Both the position numbers and the translations under genes were made by a program. From UBA6183 sp943372215 (GTDB taxonomy: Bacteria > Bacteroidota > Bacteroidia > UKL13-3), in contig CALRXU020000005.1 of the NCBI GenBank assembly GCA_943372215.1, positions 159,266 to 223,265 on the forward strand: a DNA stretch of 64,000 bases. Direction: 5' to 3'. This document shows, piece after piece, positions 15,860 to 24,715 of this stretch (the stretch's first letter is position 1; the number at the start of each line of letters is the position of its first letter). Below the pieces are notes generated by a model. It saw nothing but the letters and a program-made list of their open reading frames with translations, made no database searches and had not been told where the DNA came from.

Positions 15860-18244
15860 ATGCAGATGATTAAAGAAAAACTTGGCTTTGCTGCCAGGCG
15901 TTTTTTGGTTAGCCTGCTATTTTTAATAGGTATTTCAATTGTTCTTCATGGAATTGAGTTGGCCGTGGTGGTTTCCTCTAATCAGGCTGAATTAACACCC
16001 CTATTATTGCTTCAAGCTATTATGAATGATGCTGTATTTGCAGCAAATATCGGATTTTATACTTTTCTGGTTTATGCTGGTATTTACTTGGTAAGCGATT
16101 TTACGGCCCGCATGCTGATGGCTTTAACACTATTGGTGATTATTGCCAATCAAATTGGGTTAATGCAGTATTATTTGGTTTCGCACATGCTTCTTGGAGC
16201 AGATTTTTGGAGTTATTCCTGGAGTGATATTAAATTAACTGTTAAAGCGTCTGCTGATGTAAAATGGTGGCAAATACTTGCATTTCCGCTTATTATAGGC
16301 TTGGCCATGCGGCTGCATTATACCCTTCAGCAACACACGTTCACGCTATACCCAAGTTTGTCTATTTTGTCTATTTTAACGGTGTTGGGTGTTTTTTCAC
16401 CAATGATTGATTTAGAAACTGTTGGCCAAAAAAATCTTGCAGCCAATAAGGCACATTATTTCCTAATTAAATCAAAAGAATATTACGCACAACGGCATAA
16501 TGATGATGGTGTAAAAGGATTGATTACGGGCGCAAACACGTTGTACCCCTTTCAAACCAAACAAAACAGAAAAGATGAGTTGGGTCAGTATCTGAGAAAA
16601 TCAGCTAAACCGCCAAACATCGTGATGGTGTTGGTAGAGGGTTTGGGTAAAACATTTGTTGGGCCAGAGGCTGACTATGCGGGCTGTATGCCATTTATGG
16701 ACTCCTTGAGCCAGAAAAGTCTATTTTGGACAAATTTTATCAGCACTACTGGCAGAACGTTTGGTGTTTTGCCCGCTGTTCTGGGTTCGCTTCCTTTTGG
16801 CCCTTCTGGTTTTATGGAGATGGGGAATGATGCTCCATACCATACCTCAATGGTTAAGTTACTTAAACAAAACGGATACCAAACTGGATTTTATTATGGA
16901 GGAGATGCCACTTTTGATGGCCAACAACTATTTCTTCAAAAGCAAGGAATTGACTTTGTTTTGGATGAAAAAAACTATCCAGAGTCATTTGAGAAAATTC
17001 CAGCCAATTCTGGAGGGTTTAGTTGGGGATATCCTGATAAGGAGCTTTTTAGAAGGTCTTTTGAAGTACTTGCCGATAAAGCGCCTTATTTTAGTATTTA
17101 CTTAACAGTTACTACCCATGAGCCTTTTGTTTTTAAGGGGAGTGAAAAGTATGATAAACGCATACAAAATTTTTTACTACAGTACGACAACAACAGCAAA
17201 ATTGCAGAAAATCAAAATGCCTTTAAAACGTTGATGTATGCCGATGATGCCCTTCGGTATCTGATTGAAACATACAAAACCAGACCTGAATATGAAAATA
17301 CCATTTTTATTATCACAGGTGATCATCGTATGATTCCAATTAAGCATAAAAATGAACTGGACCGTTACAACGTTCCATTGCTTATTTATTCTCCTTTATT
17401 AAAAACAAATAAAATATTTAAGTCAATGTGCTCTCACGCTGATTTGCCAAGTACCTTAACTGCATATTTACAAAAGCAATACAGGCTAACTTTTCCTGAT
17501 AGTGTGCATTGGTTAGGAACAGGACTCACTTATAAAACCTCCTTTAGCAGCGATAAACAAATTGCTATCATGCGTAATAAAGGTGACATCAGTGAAATGG
17601 TGTATGGAGAAGATTTTATTACAGATGGGGCATTGTTAACCATTGGCGATAACCTTACCCTGAAAAGAAATGATGATAAAGAATTGTTAGAGAAACTAAT
17701 GGGGCAATTGAACCAATTTAAGCAGCTAAACAATTACGTATGCAAATACAATAAGTTGTACAACGTAAAAAACACATTTATTGCCAGCAACACAGGAGGA
17801 ATAGAAGATCAAGACACAGCAAATATTGAAGAAGAGGTTGAAGCAGTTGCTGATAAAAGCAGGACTATGCCTTTAGAAAGAGCATCTCAAGCTCAGGCAA
17901 AAAGCGGCTCAAACAAAGAGGAGTCCAAGCAAACAGTTTCAATAACAAAAGAGACCCCACAAGAAATTCCGCGCCCCGCTAAAAACAGAGCCCCTAACAA
18001 AGGGGAAGCCGCCTTTATTATGGGAAAAATACATGCAGAATTAGGAAACTATAAACAGGCTAAACAGTTGCTTGCTCAAGCTATAGCTAATGGGTATAAG
18101 AAAGCAGAAAGTTACCGCCTGCTTATAGAATTGGAGTTGAGCTTTAATAAGCAACCGGAAGCATTAAAGTGGTATAACGAGGCAATTACCGAGTATAATA
18201 AGGAGTCGTTTGCCGATTTGTATAAAAAGATAAGTGCAGAATAA
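15860..18244 (+). CDS. LtaS-like membrane phosphotransferase (alkaline phosphatase fold) with C-terminal TPR repeats
   Basis: A 794-residue inner-membrane protein. About five membrane segments (15-182) precede an extracytoplasmic sulfatase/LtaS-type domain (about 250-600). Likely metal and catalytic residues are Glu260 (MVLVEGLG), Thr300 (STTGRTFG, the LtaS nucleophile position), His420 (THEPF) and Asp488/His489 (ITGDHRM). Relatives transfer phosphoglycerol or phosphoethanolamine groups to glycans or lipids. A polar linker (about 610-690) leads to a TPR pair (about 700-780), which is an unusual addition. The ATG is at 15860. The stop overlaps the next ATG (TAATG), so it leads a co-translated operon. 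A weak TATTATTG element is at 15821-15828. Confidence 0.85.
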   Translation: MQMIKEKLGFAARRFLVSLLFLIGISIVLHGIELAVVVSSNQAELTPLLLLQAIMNDAVFAANIGFYTFLVYAGIYLVSDFTARMLMALTLLVIIANQIGLMQYYLVSHMLLGADFWSYSWSDIKLTVKASADVKWWQILAFPLIIGLAMRLHYTLQQHTFTLYPSLSILSILTVLGVFSPMIDLETVGQKNLAANKAHYFLIKSKEYYAQRHNDDGVKGLITGANTLYPFQTKQNRKDELGQYLRKSAKPPNIVMVLVEGLGKTFVGPEADYAGCMPFMDSLSQKSLFWTNFISTTGRTFGVLPAVLGSLPFGPSGFMEMGNDAPYHTSMVKLLKQNGYQTGFYYGGDATFDGQQLFLQKQGIDFVLDEKNYPESFEKIPANSGGFSWGYPDKELFRRSFEVLADKAPYFSIYLTVTTHEPFVFKGSEKYDKRIQNFLLQYDNNSKIAENQNAFKTLMYADDALRYLIETYKTRPEYENTIFIITGDHRMIPIKHKNELDRYNVPLLIYSPLLKTNKIFKSMCSHADLPSTLTAYLQKQYRLTFPDSVHWLGTGLTYKTSFSSDKQIAIMRNKGDISEMVYGEDFITDGALLTIGDNLTLKRNDDKELLEKLMGQLNQFKQLNNYVCKYNKLYNVKNTFIASNTGGIEDQDTANIEEEVEAVADKSRTMPLERASQAQAKSGSNKEESKQTVSITKETPQEIPRPAKNRAPNKGEAAFIMGKIHAELGNYKQAKQLLAQAIANGYKKAESYRLLIELELSFNKQPEALKWYNEAITEYNKESFADLYKKISAE

Positions 18245-19515
18245 TGGTTGTCAGAATAAATAAGGTTACATGGGTTTTGCTAATATTGCTGTTGATGGCG
18301 AAAACAGCCTCAGCGCAAGGGGTTGACTCTCTTTTTATGCAAGCCAGACAATATGCTTTTAATGGAGAACGAATAAAAGCAAGGGAATTATGTGATAAAA
18401 TTCTGGAACAAAGTCCTACTTATAGTGATGTAAGAATATTAAAAGGGCGCACATACAGTTGGGATGGAGAACGAACCAAGGCAAGAGAAGAGTTTAATAA
18501 AGTATTGGCTTACGATAGCTCAAATGTGGAAGCTTGGAGTTCTTTGGCTGACGTGGAGTACTGGGATGATCAAACAGAAAAGTCATTATTGGCAGCAGAA
18601 GCAGGTATAAAATTTAACCCCACCAATAATGAACTAAAGTTAAAAAGGGTGCGGGCACTGGTTGAACTTAAAAGGTATGAAACAGCTATTGCTCAAATTA
18701 AAGAAATAAAACAAACCGACTCTGCATGCGCCCCTTGTAATCAATACATGAAGACTATAGAAAAGGAACGTGCTGTAAACTATTTATCAGTTGGTTACCA
18801 GTTGGATTATTTTAATGATGTTTTTGAACCCTTTCATGCCCAGTTTTTTGCTATCGGAACAAAAATTAAAGGAAGCACGTTTATTCTTCGGCTAAACTTT
18901 AACCAACGGTTTGATACCAGCGGTTTTCAACCAGAGTTTGATTACTATCCCTCCATTGGAAAAAAAATGTACCTTTATGTTAATTATGGATTTTCCAATG
19001 CTGCCTTGTTTCCTAACCACAGGATTGGCCTAGAGTTATACCGAAATTTGCCTAAGGGGTTTGAAGTTTCAGCAGGAGGAAGGTACATGAACTTTGGGGG
19101 TAGTGAGGTTTGGATTTATACAGGCTCAATAACCAAATACTTAGGAAATTATGCTTTTATCGCCAGGCCTTTTATTACCCCATCGCCAGTAACCAAATCT
19201 TTTTCACGGTCAGCCATATTTAATATTAGAAGGTACACCATAGACGCAGACAATTATTTTGGATTAGTAGGGGGGGTGGGTTTTTCACCTGATCAACGGG
19301 CCTTTTTAACCAATTTTGGGATTGATAGCACAGGCTCAAACAACATCTACTATCTGCAATCCTATAGAGTGGGTGTGGCGTGGTCAAAGACGTTTACTTA
19401 TAAACATATTTTGTTATTGGAGTTTGATTATCGCAGACAAGAGCTGGAAGGATATAACGCGGGAAGTTATGTAAATGTGTATATTGGCAGTATATCTTAC
19501 AAGTTTAAATTCTAA
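18244..19515 (+). CDS. TPR protein with C-terminal YaiO-type outer-membrane barrel
   Basis: A 423-residue exported protein. The signal peptide (about 1-24, ending TASAQ) is followed by three to four TPR units (25-170: ARELCDKILEQSPTY, AREEFNKVLAYDSSN, LAAEAGIKFNPTN, AIAQIKEIKQ), then a roughly 250-residue barrel. The barrel starts at VNYLSVGYQLDYFND and ends in a terminal Phe (ISYKFKF). This two-part layout is that of the YaiO family and resembles periplasmic-TPR/porin proteins that guide exopolysaccharide out of the cell. The ATG overlaps the stop of the LtaS-like gene. The next gene follows 3 bases after the stop. Confidence 0.87.
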   Translation: MVVRINKVTWVLLILLLMAKTASAQGVDSLFMQARQYAFNGERIKARELCDKILEQSPTYSDVRILKGRTYSWDGERTKAREEFNKVLAYDSSNVEAWSSLADVEYWDDQTEKSLLAAEAGIKFNPTNNELKLKRVRALVELKRYETAIAQIKEIKQTDSACAPCNQYMKTIEKERAVNYLSVGYQLDYFNDVFEPFHAQFFAIGTKIKGSTFILRLNFNQRFDTSGFQPEFDYYPSIGKKMYLYVNYGFSNAALFPNHRIGLELYRNLPKGFEVSAGGRYMNFGGSEVWIYTGSITKYLGNYAFIARPFITPSPVTKSFSRSAIFNIRRYTIDADNYFGLVGGVGFSPDQRAFLTNFGIDSTGSNNIYYLQSYRVGVAWSKTFTYKHILLLEFDYRRQELEGYNAGSYVNVYIGSISYKFKF

Positions 19516-19518
19516 TAA

Positions 19519-19881
19519 ATGAGGAGCTACAAGCATATAGGTTTGGATTATTTGTATTTGATGGCAGAGAATGATATGGCCTTTGTTAAAGACATTATAT
19601 ACAGCTTTAAGGAAGCAATGCCGCTGTATTTTAAAGATTTGGACATGGCAGTTGCAAAAAACGATCTGGAAGAGATAAGGTTTTTTGCACACAAATTGAG
19701 CTCCTCTGTACAGATTGTTGGAGCAAGAGAACTTTCCGGTTTGGCTCGTACAATAGAAAACCAATCAATAGCTCAGGCTAATGTTACGGATTTGCTAGAA
19801 ACAAAAGCTAAGTTGTTAGATGCGTTTAACAAAGTAGTTGAGGAGTTAAATGAAGAATTGAATCTCCTGCATGAATTGTAA
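19519..19881 (+). CDS. Hpt (histidine phosphotransfer) domain protein
   Basis: A 120-residue protein that is a single four-helix Hpt domain. The phosphorylatable histidine is His58 in FFAHKLSSSVQIVGA, with the conserved HxLKGS-like pattern (HKLSSS). Such proteins relay phosphate between hybrid kinases and response regulators. It is directly followed (18 bases) by a stand-alone receiver gene, the natural partner. No hybrid kinase is encoded nearby, so the donor must be elsewhere or the pair works backwards as a phosphate sink. The start ATG at 19519 is 3 bases after the barrel gene stop. Confidence 0.88.
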   Translation: MRSYKHIGLDYLYLMAENDMAFVKDIIYSFKEAMPLYFKDLDMAVAKNDLEEIRFFAHKLSSSVQIVGARELSGLARTIENQSIAQANVTDLLETKAKLLDAFNKVVEELNEELNLLHEL

Positions 19882-19899
19882 TAGGATGAAATAACAGGG

Positions 19900-20256
19900 A
19901 TGAAGATATTAGTTATTGAAGACGAAGATTTAGTAAGAAAGGCACTTGAGTTCCGACTCAAGAAGGATGGGTATGAAATAACACAATGCTGCGATGGAAG
20001 ACAAGGAATTGAGGCAATACATCGAGAGCGGTTTGATTTGGTTTTAACAGATTTGATGCTTCCTTATAATAATGGACTGGAAGTAGTTGCAAAACTTAAG
20101 GAGGTGCAAAGAGAGACCCCAATTATTGTTCTTTCAAACATAGGCCTTGAACATGTGGTATTAGACGCATTCAACTTAGGTGCAGATGATTACATGACGA
20201 AACCATTTAGCCCCAAGGAGTTGTCTATAAGAGTAAAACGCCTCTTAAACAAGTGA
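19900..20256 (+). CDS. Stand-alone receiver-domain response regulator (CheY-like)
   Basis: A 118-residue receiver without an output domain. The acidic pair EDED (7-10), phospho-acceptor Asp51 (LTDLMLP), Ser79 (VLSN) and Lys101 (MTKPFSPKEL) are all in place. It should act by protein-protein contact. In this operon the obvious candidates are the HEAT-repeat membrane protein and the GT2 synthase encoded next; this is inference. The TGA stop overlaps the ATG of the HEAT gene (TGATG), implying coupled translation. Confidence 0.92.
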   Translation: MKILVIEDEDLVRKALEFRLKKDGYEITQCCDGRQGIEAIHRERFDLVLTDLMLPYNNGLEVVAKLKEVQRETPIIVLSNIGLEHVVLDAFNLGADDYMTKPFSPKELSIRVKRLLNK

Positions 20257-21467
20257 TGAAAGTTAAATTATATATACTTCTTTATGCGATGTTTTGTATG
20301 TGCACCAACAGCTTGTTCGCACAAGAAAACGTGGTGGTTAAGGCGGCAAATGGTTTTGTTGAGGAAGGACTAAAATCAACCGATATTTTAATCAGAGTCT
20401 GTATTGTTCTTATTATTCTTTTCATTATTTGTTTTATCTCCTTCTTTATTACCCTAATGGTTGCCAGAAGTTCTCATAAATATGATGATCAATATGAGAA
20501 AAATATCAAAGAGAAATATGAACTTTTACTGACGGGTGTTATATTCAATGATGAGGATGAAATGGAAACAGAAGAGTTTTTAGAGTCTAAAAGACGGGTC
20601 ATTTCTCATTTCAAAAAGCACTATTTGCATCGAAAAAAGAACAGAATCTATTTAAGAGAACATATCCTGCTCCTACACAAAAACTTTGCGGGTTCAGCTG
20701 CTGAAATACTCAGAAATCTATACATTGACCTTAAGCTCGATAAAGAAGCAATCAAAGAACTTAACTCCCCTGATTGGGGAATCCAGGCCAATGCGGTAAA
20801 AGAATTGGCTCAATTGAGAATTGCTAAGGCAACAAAAAAAATATTGAGCCGAACCCAACATGAAAACCATACCCTGCGTTTGGAGGCTCAGGTGGCTTCC
20901 ATATCCTTAAGCACAAATGCCCCCTTCTCTTTTTTAGATAAGGATAAAAACTTTTTAACAGAATGGCATCAATTAAATTTATCTCAAGTTATTGATAAGT
21001 TGGATGCAGAGGATATCCCAAAATTTAACCAATGGTTTTCATCTAAAAATGAAACGATAGTACAGTTTTGTGTGAAGATGACACTTCATTTTGACCAATT
21101 TGATAGTATAAATGATTTAATAAACTTATTGAAACACCCAAGTCAATTGGTGGTTGGTGAGGCAGCCAAGGTACTTGGTGAGTTTGGTGCAACAGATGCT
21201 GATGTTGCGCTTCTTAATGTTTATAGGGATGCAGAGACATGGGTAAAGATAAGAATTTTAAATGCGCTAGGGAAGTGCGGAACCCATGAAATAATTCCTT
21301 TCCTGCAACAACAACTTTTACAAAATGATATTGATATTGCGTTTGAGGCAGGAAGGGCGTTAAGACTTTTTGGAAATGAAGGCGTGGAAGTACTTAAAGC
21401 GAATACCGCATCACCGCTATTTGGCGTTTCAGGAATTTGCTATCATTTATTGGACGAGAGAATTTAA
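20256..21467 (+). CDS. Membrane-anchored HEAT-repeat protein
   Basis: A 403-residue protein. A signal-like segment (1-22, ending SLFAQ) and a short linker are followed by a transmembrane helix (about 43-70) and a large, probably cytoplasmic, alpha-helical region. The C-terminal part (about 270-400) contains HEAT-like units (LINLLKHPSQLVVGEAAKVL, VYRDAETWVKIRILNAL, QNDIDIAFEAGRALR). HEAT solenoids are binding platforms, so it may hold the receiver and the synthase together. The ATG at 20256-20258 overlaps the preceding stop; a GTG one codon earlier is less likely. The GT2 gene follows after 7 bases. Confidence 0.8.
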   Translation: MKVKLYILLYAMFCMCTNSLFAQENVVVKAANGFVEEGLKSTDILIRVCIVLIILFIICFISFFITLMVARSSHKYDDQYEKNIKEKYELLLTGVIFNDEDEMETEEFLESKRRVISHFKKHYLHRKKNRIYLREHILLLHKNFAGSAAEILRNLYIDLKLDKEAIKELNSPDWGIQANAVKELAQLRIAKATKKILSRTQHENHTLRLEAQVASISLSTNAPFSFLDKDKNFLTEWHQLNLSQVIDKLDAEDIPKFNQWFSSKNETIVQFCVKMTLHFDQFDSINDLINLLKHPSQLVVGEAAKVLGEFGATDADVALLNVYRDAETWVKIRILNALGKCGTHEIIPFLQQQLLQNDIDIAFEAGRALRLFGNEGVEVLKANTASPLFGVSGICYHLLDERI

Positions 21468-21474
21468 TAGCCAT

Positions 21475-22899
21475 ATGCTACACCAGATTATTGAATACCT
21501 AAATATAGCCATCTTTTTTTATGGCATTTCTATAAGTACTGCTTACGTTGTATTGGCAATAATAAGCGCACGGGCATTACACGTGTATATGCGCAGGAAT
21601 AAATTTATTGACCACAATGTCACCCTGATTTCTCCTTATGCACCTTCTGTATCACTTATTGCTCCTGCCTATAACGAAGAAAAGACCATTGTAGAGAACA
21701 TAAGGTCCTTGATGAGTATTCATTATAACAACTTTGAAATTATAATTGTAAATGATGGTAGTAAGGACCAAACCATGCAAACGGTTATAAAAGCTTACAA
21801 CCTGGAGAGGGTAGACTTTTTTGTGAATGAAAAAATTCCGTGTAAGAAAATAAAGGGAGTATACAAATCAAGTAATAAAGCATACAAAAAACTGGTTGTA
21901 ATTGATAAAGAAAACGGTGGAAAATCAGACGCATTGAATGCGGGAATAAACGTTTCGCAATACAGCCTTATAACATGCATTGATGTTGATTGCATTGTGG
22001 AACAAGATGCCATGCTAAAAATGGTGAAGCCTTTTATGGAAGAAAAGGAACACGTTATAGCCACTGGAGGTGTTATTCGTATAGCCAATTCATGTGTTAT
22101 TGAAGATGGTCGCTTGCTAACGGCTATGGTTCCTGAGAATATTATTCCAAGGTTTCAAGTTATTGAATACCTAAGGGCTTTTTTAATGGGAAGAATGGCC
22201 TGGAGTAAAATGAATGGCTTGTTGCTAATTAGTGGGGCACTTGGATTTTTTGATAAAGAAGTTGTTATTAAATGTGGAGGCTATGATCATAATACAGTTG
22301 GTGAAGACATGGAGCTAGTGGTGCGCATGCGCAGGTATATGAGTGATAATAAAAAGAAATATAAGGTTGTTTATATACCTGACCCGCTTTGCTGGACGGA
22401 AGCCCCTTCCGATTATAAAGTGTTGGCCAAGCAAAGGAGCCGTTGGATGAGAGGAACCATGGAAACACTTTGGAAGCATAAAGCATTGTTTATGAACCCT
22501 AAGTACGGGTTGTTAGGTGTTTTAAGCTACCCTTTTTGGCTGTTTTTTGAGTGGCTTGCCCCTATTATAGAATTTTTTGGACTCATTTATTTTCTGTTTT
22601 TAGTGGCAATAGGCTACAGCAATTGGCACTTTTTCTTGATTTTGTTTTCAGCGGTTTATTTCTTTGCCATCACCATCTCCATTCTCTCTCTGGTGTTTGA
22701 AGAATTCAGTTATCGCCAATACTCAAAACACCGTGATATACTTAAGCTTATTGGAACAGCGCTATTAGAGCCCCTTATTTACCATCCGCGATCTGCTTGG
22801 TGGGGACTTAAAGGAAATCTTGAAAAGATTAAAGGTAATAAAGGATGGGGTGAAATGACCCGTTCTGGATTTAAAGGTAGGGTGATAAGCTCTAAATAG
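21475..22899 (+). CDS. Processive-type family 2 glycosyltransferase (polysaccharide synthase)
   Basis: A 474-residue inner-membrane GT2 enzyme. An N-terminal membrane segment (about 12-34) precedes a cytoplasmic catalytic domain with Asp94 (VNDGS), the DxD at 170-172 (CIDVDC), GED (276-278) and QRSRW (320-324). The D, DxD, D, QxxRW set is that of processive synthases such as cellulose, hyaluronan and poly-N-acetylglucosamine synthases. Further membrane helices (about 345-430) would form the pore. The ATG at 21475 (MLHQIIEYLN), 7 bases after the HEAT stop, is preferred to an upstream frame extension that overlaps that gene. The sugar specificity cannot be read from the sequence. Confidence 0.88.
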   Translation: MLHQIIEYLNIAIFFYGISISTAYVVLAIISARALHVYMRRNKFIDHNVTLISPYAPSVSLIAPAYNEEKTIVENIRSLMSIHYNNFEIIIVNDGSKDQTMQTVIKAYNLERVDFFVNEKIPCKKIKGVYKSSNKAYKKLVVIDKENGGKSDALNAGINVSQYSLITCIDVDCIVEQDAMLKMVKPFMEEKEHVIATGGVIRIANSCVIEDGRLLTAMVPENIIPRFQVIEYLRAFLMGRMAWSKMNGLLLISGALGFFDKEVVIKCGGYDHNTVGEDMELVVRMRRYMSDNKKKYKVVYIPDPLCWTEAPSDYKVLAKQRSRWMRGTMETLWKHKALFMNPKYGLLGVLSYPFWLFFEWLAPIIEFFGLIYFLFLVAIGYSNWHFFLILFSAVYFFAITISILSLVFEEFSYRQYSKHRDILKLIGTALLEPLIYHPRSAWWGLKGNLEKIKGNKGWGEMTRSGFKGRVISSK

Positions 22900-23035
22900 C
22901 TAGTTAGCACCAAAAAACCACCGCTTATTTTTATAAATGCCCATCTGTTTTAAATTGCACAAAATTATTGTCACTGGTTTTCAGGGCATTAGCATTTTGT
23001 TAACCGCATTTTCAGCCTATTTCTATAAACCGCCA

Positions 23036-23064
23036 TTGGTTTTTTTAAAATACCATTAAATTTG
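23036..23064 (+). promoter_or_regulatory. Predicted promoter for the tail-anchored receiver-like gene
   Basis: TTG (23036-23038), 18 bases, TAAATTTG (23057-23064), an exact -7 match. Transcription would start near 23071. The gene is therefore probably transcribed separately from the polysaccharide operon. The rest of the 22900-23133 interval shows no gene. Confidence 0.55.
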
Positions 23065-23133
23065 TAATGTCTTTTAGAAGGCGTATGCTTTTTAAAGACT
23101 TGAAAATATATAATGTATATAAATGGTATCAAT

Positions 23134-23598
23134 ATGAAAAAGTTACTTGCTTATATTGTTGAAGAAAACATTCAGTTTGCGCATAAGCTGAATGCAGCAC
23201 TGCAACGCACGAATGTGTATGAAACACGTGTTTTCGCAGATGCCAATGCTTACTTAAATTATACGGGAAACCGTCCTGACCTTCTCGTGATGGATCATGA
23301 GGTTAAATATGCTACAACCCATTTAGCACAGAATGATTATGGAAAATCAAGCCAAACCATTTTAGTGCTTAAAGATAAAAATGTTAAGCCGGATCCTATA
23401 ACAGCATACGAGTATGTGCTAAAGGATGATTTCGCGGTAGAAAAAATTGAAAGAATGGCGGGAGGTTACGCTAAAATGACGAAACTTAAACAAGAAAATC
23501 TTGCTTTGACTAAAGTGGTAAAAATGGAAAAGTCATATATTGTCATTGGAGCAACTATCATTATTGCGCTGTTTTATTCCACCTTTTTAATGCAATAG
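23134..23598 (+). CDS. Tail-anchored receiver-like protein
   Basis: A 154-residue protein. Residues 1-115 look like a divergent response-regulator receiver: a beta strand into an acidic pair (YIVEEN, E10/E11), a hydrophobic strand into Asp54 (LLVMDHEV) and a Lys near 97 (YVLKDD). The usual spacing and the Thr/Ser strand are weak, so it may not be phosphorylated. A short helix leads to a single C-terminal membrane segment (134-152), which makes it a tail-anchored protein with the domain in the cytoplasm. The ATG at 23134 (MKKLLAYIV) is preferred; an in-frame ATG at 23113 would add seven residues. The partner is unknown. Confidence 0.7.
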   Translation: MKKLLAYIVEENIQFAHKLNAALQRTNVYETRVFADANAYLNYTGNRPDLLVMDHEVKYATTHLAQNDYGKSSQTILVLKDKNVKPDPITAYEYVLKDDFAVEKIERMAGGYAKMTKLKQENLALTKVVKMEKSYIVIGATIIIALFYSTFLMQ

Positions 23599-23621
23599 CA
23601 ATCCTTCTTCGATATGAGTTT

Positions 23622-23653
23622 AATGGCCATGTTTTATACGCATGGCCATTTTT
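23622..23653 (+). terminator. Intrinsic terminator after the receiver-like gene
   Basis: A 10-bp stem, AATGGCCATG (23622-23631) with CATGGCCATT (23641-23650), a 9-base loop and a short T run (TTTT from 23649), 23 bases after the stop. It also separates this gene from the convergent Fic gene. Confidence 0.7.
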
Positions 23654-24704
23654 ATGAACTCAATATTTTAATGTAACGTTTTAGTGCCTCCAGCTCAACC
23701 TCTGCTACAAGTGATAAAAAGGACTTCTTTTTTCCGCTGGTTTGTGCTTTTTCTAGTGCATTGTAATAGTTAACCCTACTTTTAACATCTCCTTTTATAT
23801 TGGCTATTACATATCCATGTTTTAATAGAATGAGGTTCATAACCAAACGGGATGTTCTGCCGTTTCCATCAATAAAGGGGTGAATGGTTACCAATCGCTC
23901 ATGCATTTCTGCAGCGAGTATAACAGGGTGCAAATCCATTTTATTTGCATGATACCATAAGAAATAATCCTCCATTTGTTTATTTACCAAATATGGAGCT
24001 GGAGGTGTGAACTTACTACCCTTAATCATTACCTGAACATTTCTATATTTACCCGCATTTGTTTGATCAATGCCCCTTAGTATTAAATGATGGAGAGATA
24101 ACAATTCGCGCTCTTTAAAATCATTTTGTTGTGTGATAAACTCCTTCACATAGGCAATAGCCTCTTTATGATTAATTGCCTCCAAGTGCTCGCGCATACT
24201 TTTGCCACTTATGGTCAACCCTTCATTAATCACCAAGTCCGTTTCCTTTAGCGTAAGTGTATTGCCTTCAATGCGATTGCTTTCAAAGGTGTACTCTAAT
24301 TCTAGGGCTTGCGCGATTCTATAACTATCGTATTGACGAAAACTGTCAAGTTTTTTCTTTAGCAAGTCAATTTCTTCGATAATAGGCAATAAAGATTTGG
24401 GAACATGAGATCTGCTTGGTGGGGTAAGGCCATATTTAATCTCCTCTTCGGCAAGCATAATGGCCTGTAAAGCAAGATAATCATCCCCAACCTCATAAAT
24501 GATTTTTTCTTTTAACCACGTTACAAGTAATTCTTCTTTGTTGATATCAAGAATCTCAGAGAGTTTAATGACTTGTTCTCTGGTTGGTTTTCTGTTGCCA
24601 CTCTCAAACTTGCTCACAAGTGCTTGGTCAATACCAAGCTTTTGTGATACTTCACGCAACATTAACCCCTTTTTCTCTCTTGCTGATTTGAGTATGTTCT
24701 TCAT
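23652..24704 (-). CDS. Fic-domain protein with N-terminal XRE-type HTH
   Basis: A 350-residue protein. Residues 1-60 form a Cro/C1-type helix-turn-helix (MLREVSQKLGIDQALVSKFESG). The Fic N-terminal region carries TFESNRIEGN (about 139-148), an (S/T)xxxE(G/N) inhibitory motif that blocks ATP binding. The Fic core is HPFIDGNGRTSR (about 272-283), with catalytic His and phosphate-binding loop intact. It should transfer AMP from ATP to a target protein, kept inactive until the inhibitory helix is relieved. No antitoxin gene is adjacent. The ATG is at 24702-24704. A consensus promoter with a 14-bp palindrome just upstream suggests that the HTH represses its own gene. Confidence 0.9.
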   Translation of the reverse strand: MKNILKSAREKKGLMLREVSQKLGIDQALVSKFESGNRKPTREQVIKLSEILDINKEELLVTWLKEKIIYEVGDDYLALQAIMLAEEEIKYGLTPPSRSHVPKSLLPIIEEIDLLKKKLDSFRQYDSYRIAQALELEYTFESNRIEGNTLTLKETDLVINEGLTISGKSMREHLEAINHKEAIAYVKEFITQQNDFKERELLSLHHLILRGIDQTNAGKYRNVQVMIKGSKFTPPAPYLVNKQMEDYFLWYHANKMDLHPVILAAEMHERLVTIHPFIDGNGRTSRLVMNLILLKHGYVIANIKGDVKSRVNYYNALEKAQTSGKKKSFLSLVAEVELEALKRYIKILSS

Positions 24705-24715
24705 GGTTGAACAAT

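Noticed and set aside
22900..23112. Possible small RNA or gene in the gap after the GT2 gene
   Set aside because: No stable hairpin, no promoter before the one assigned to the next gene, and no open frame with support.
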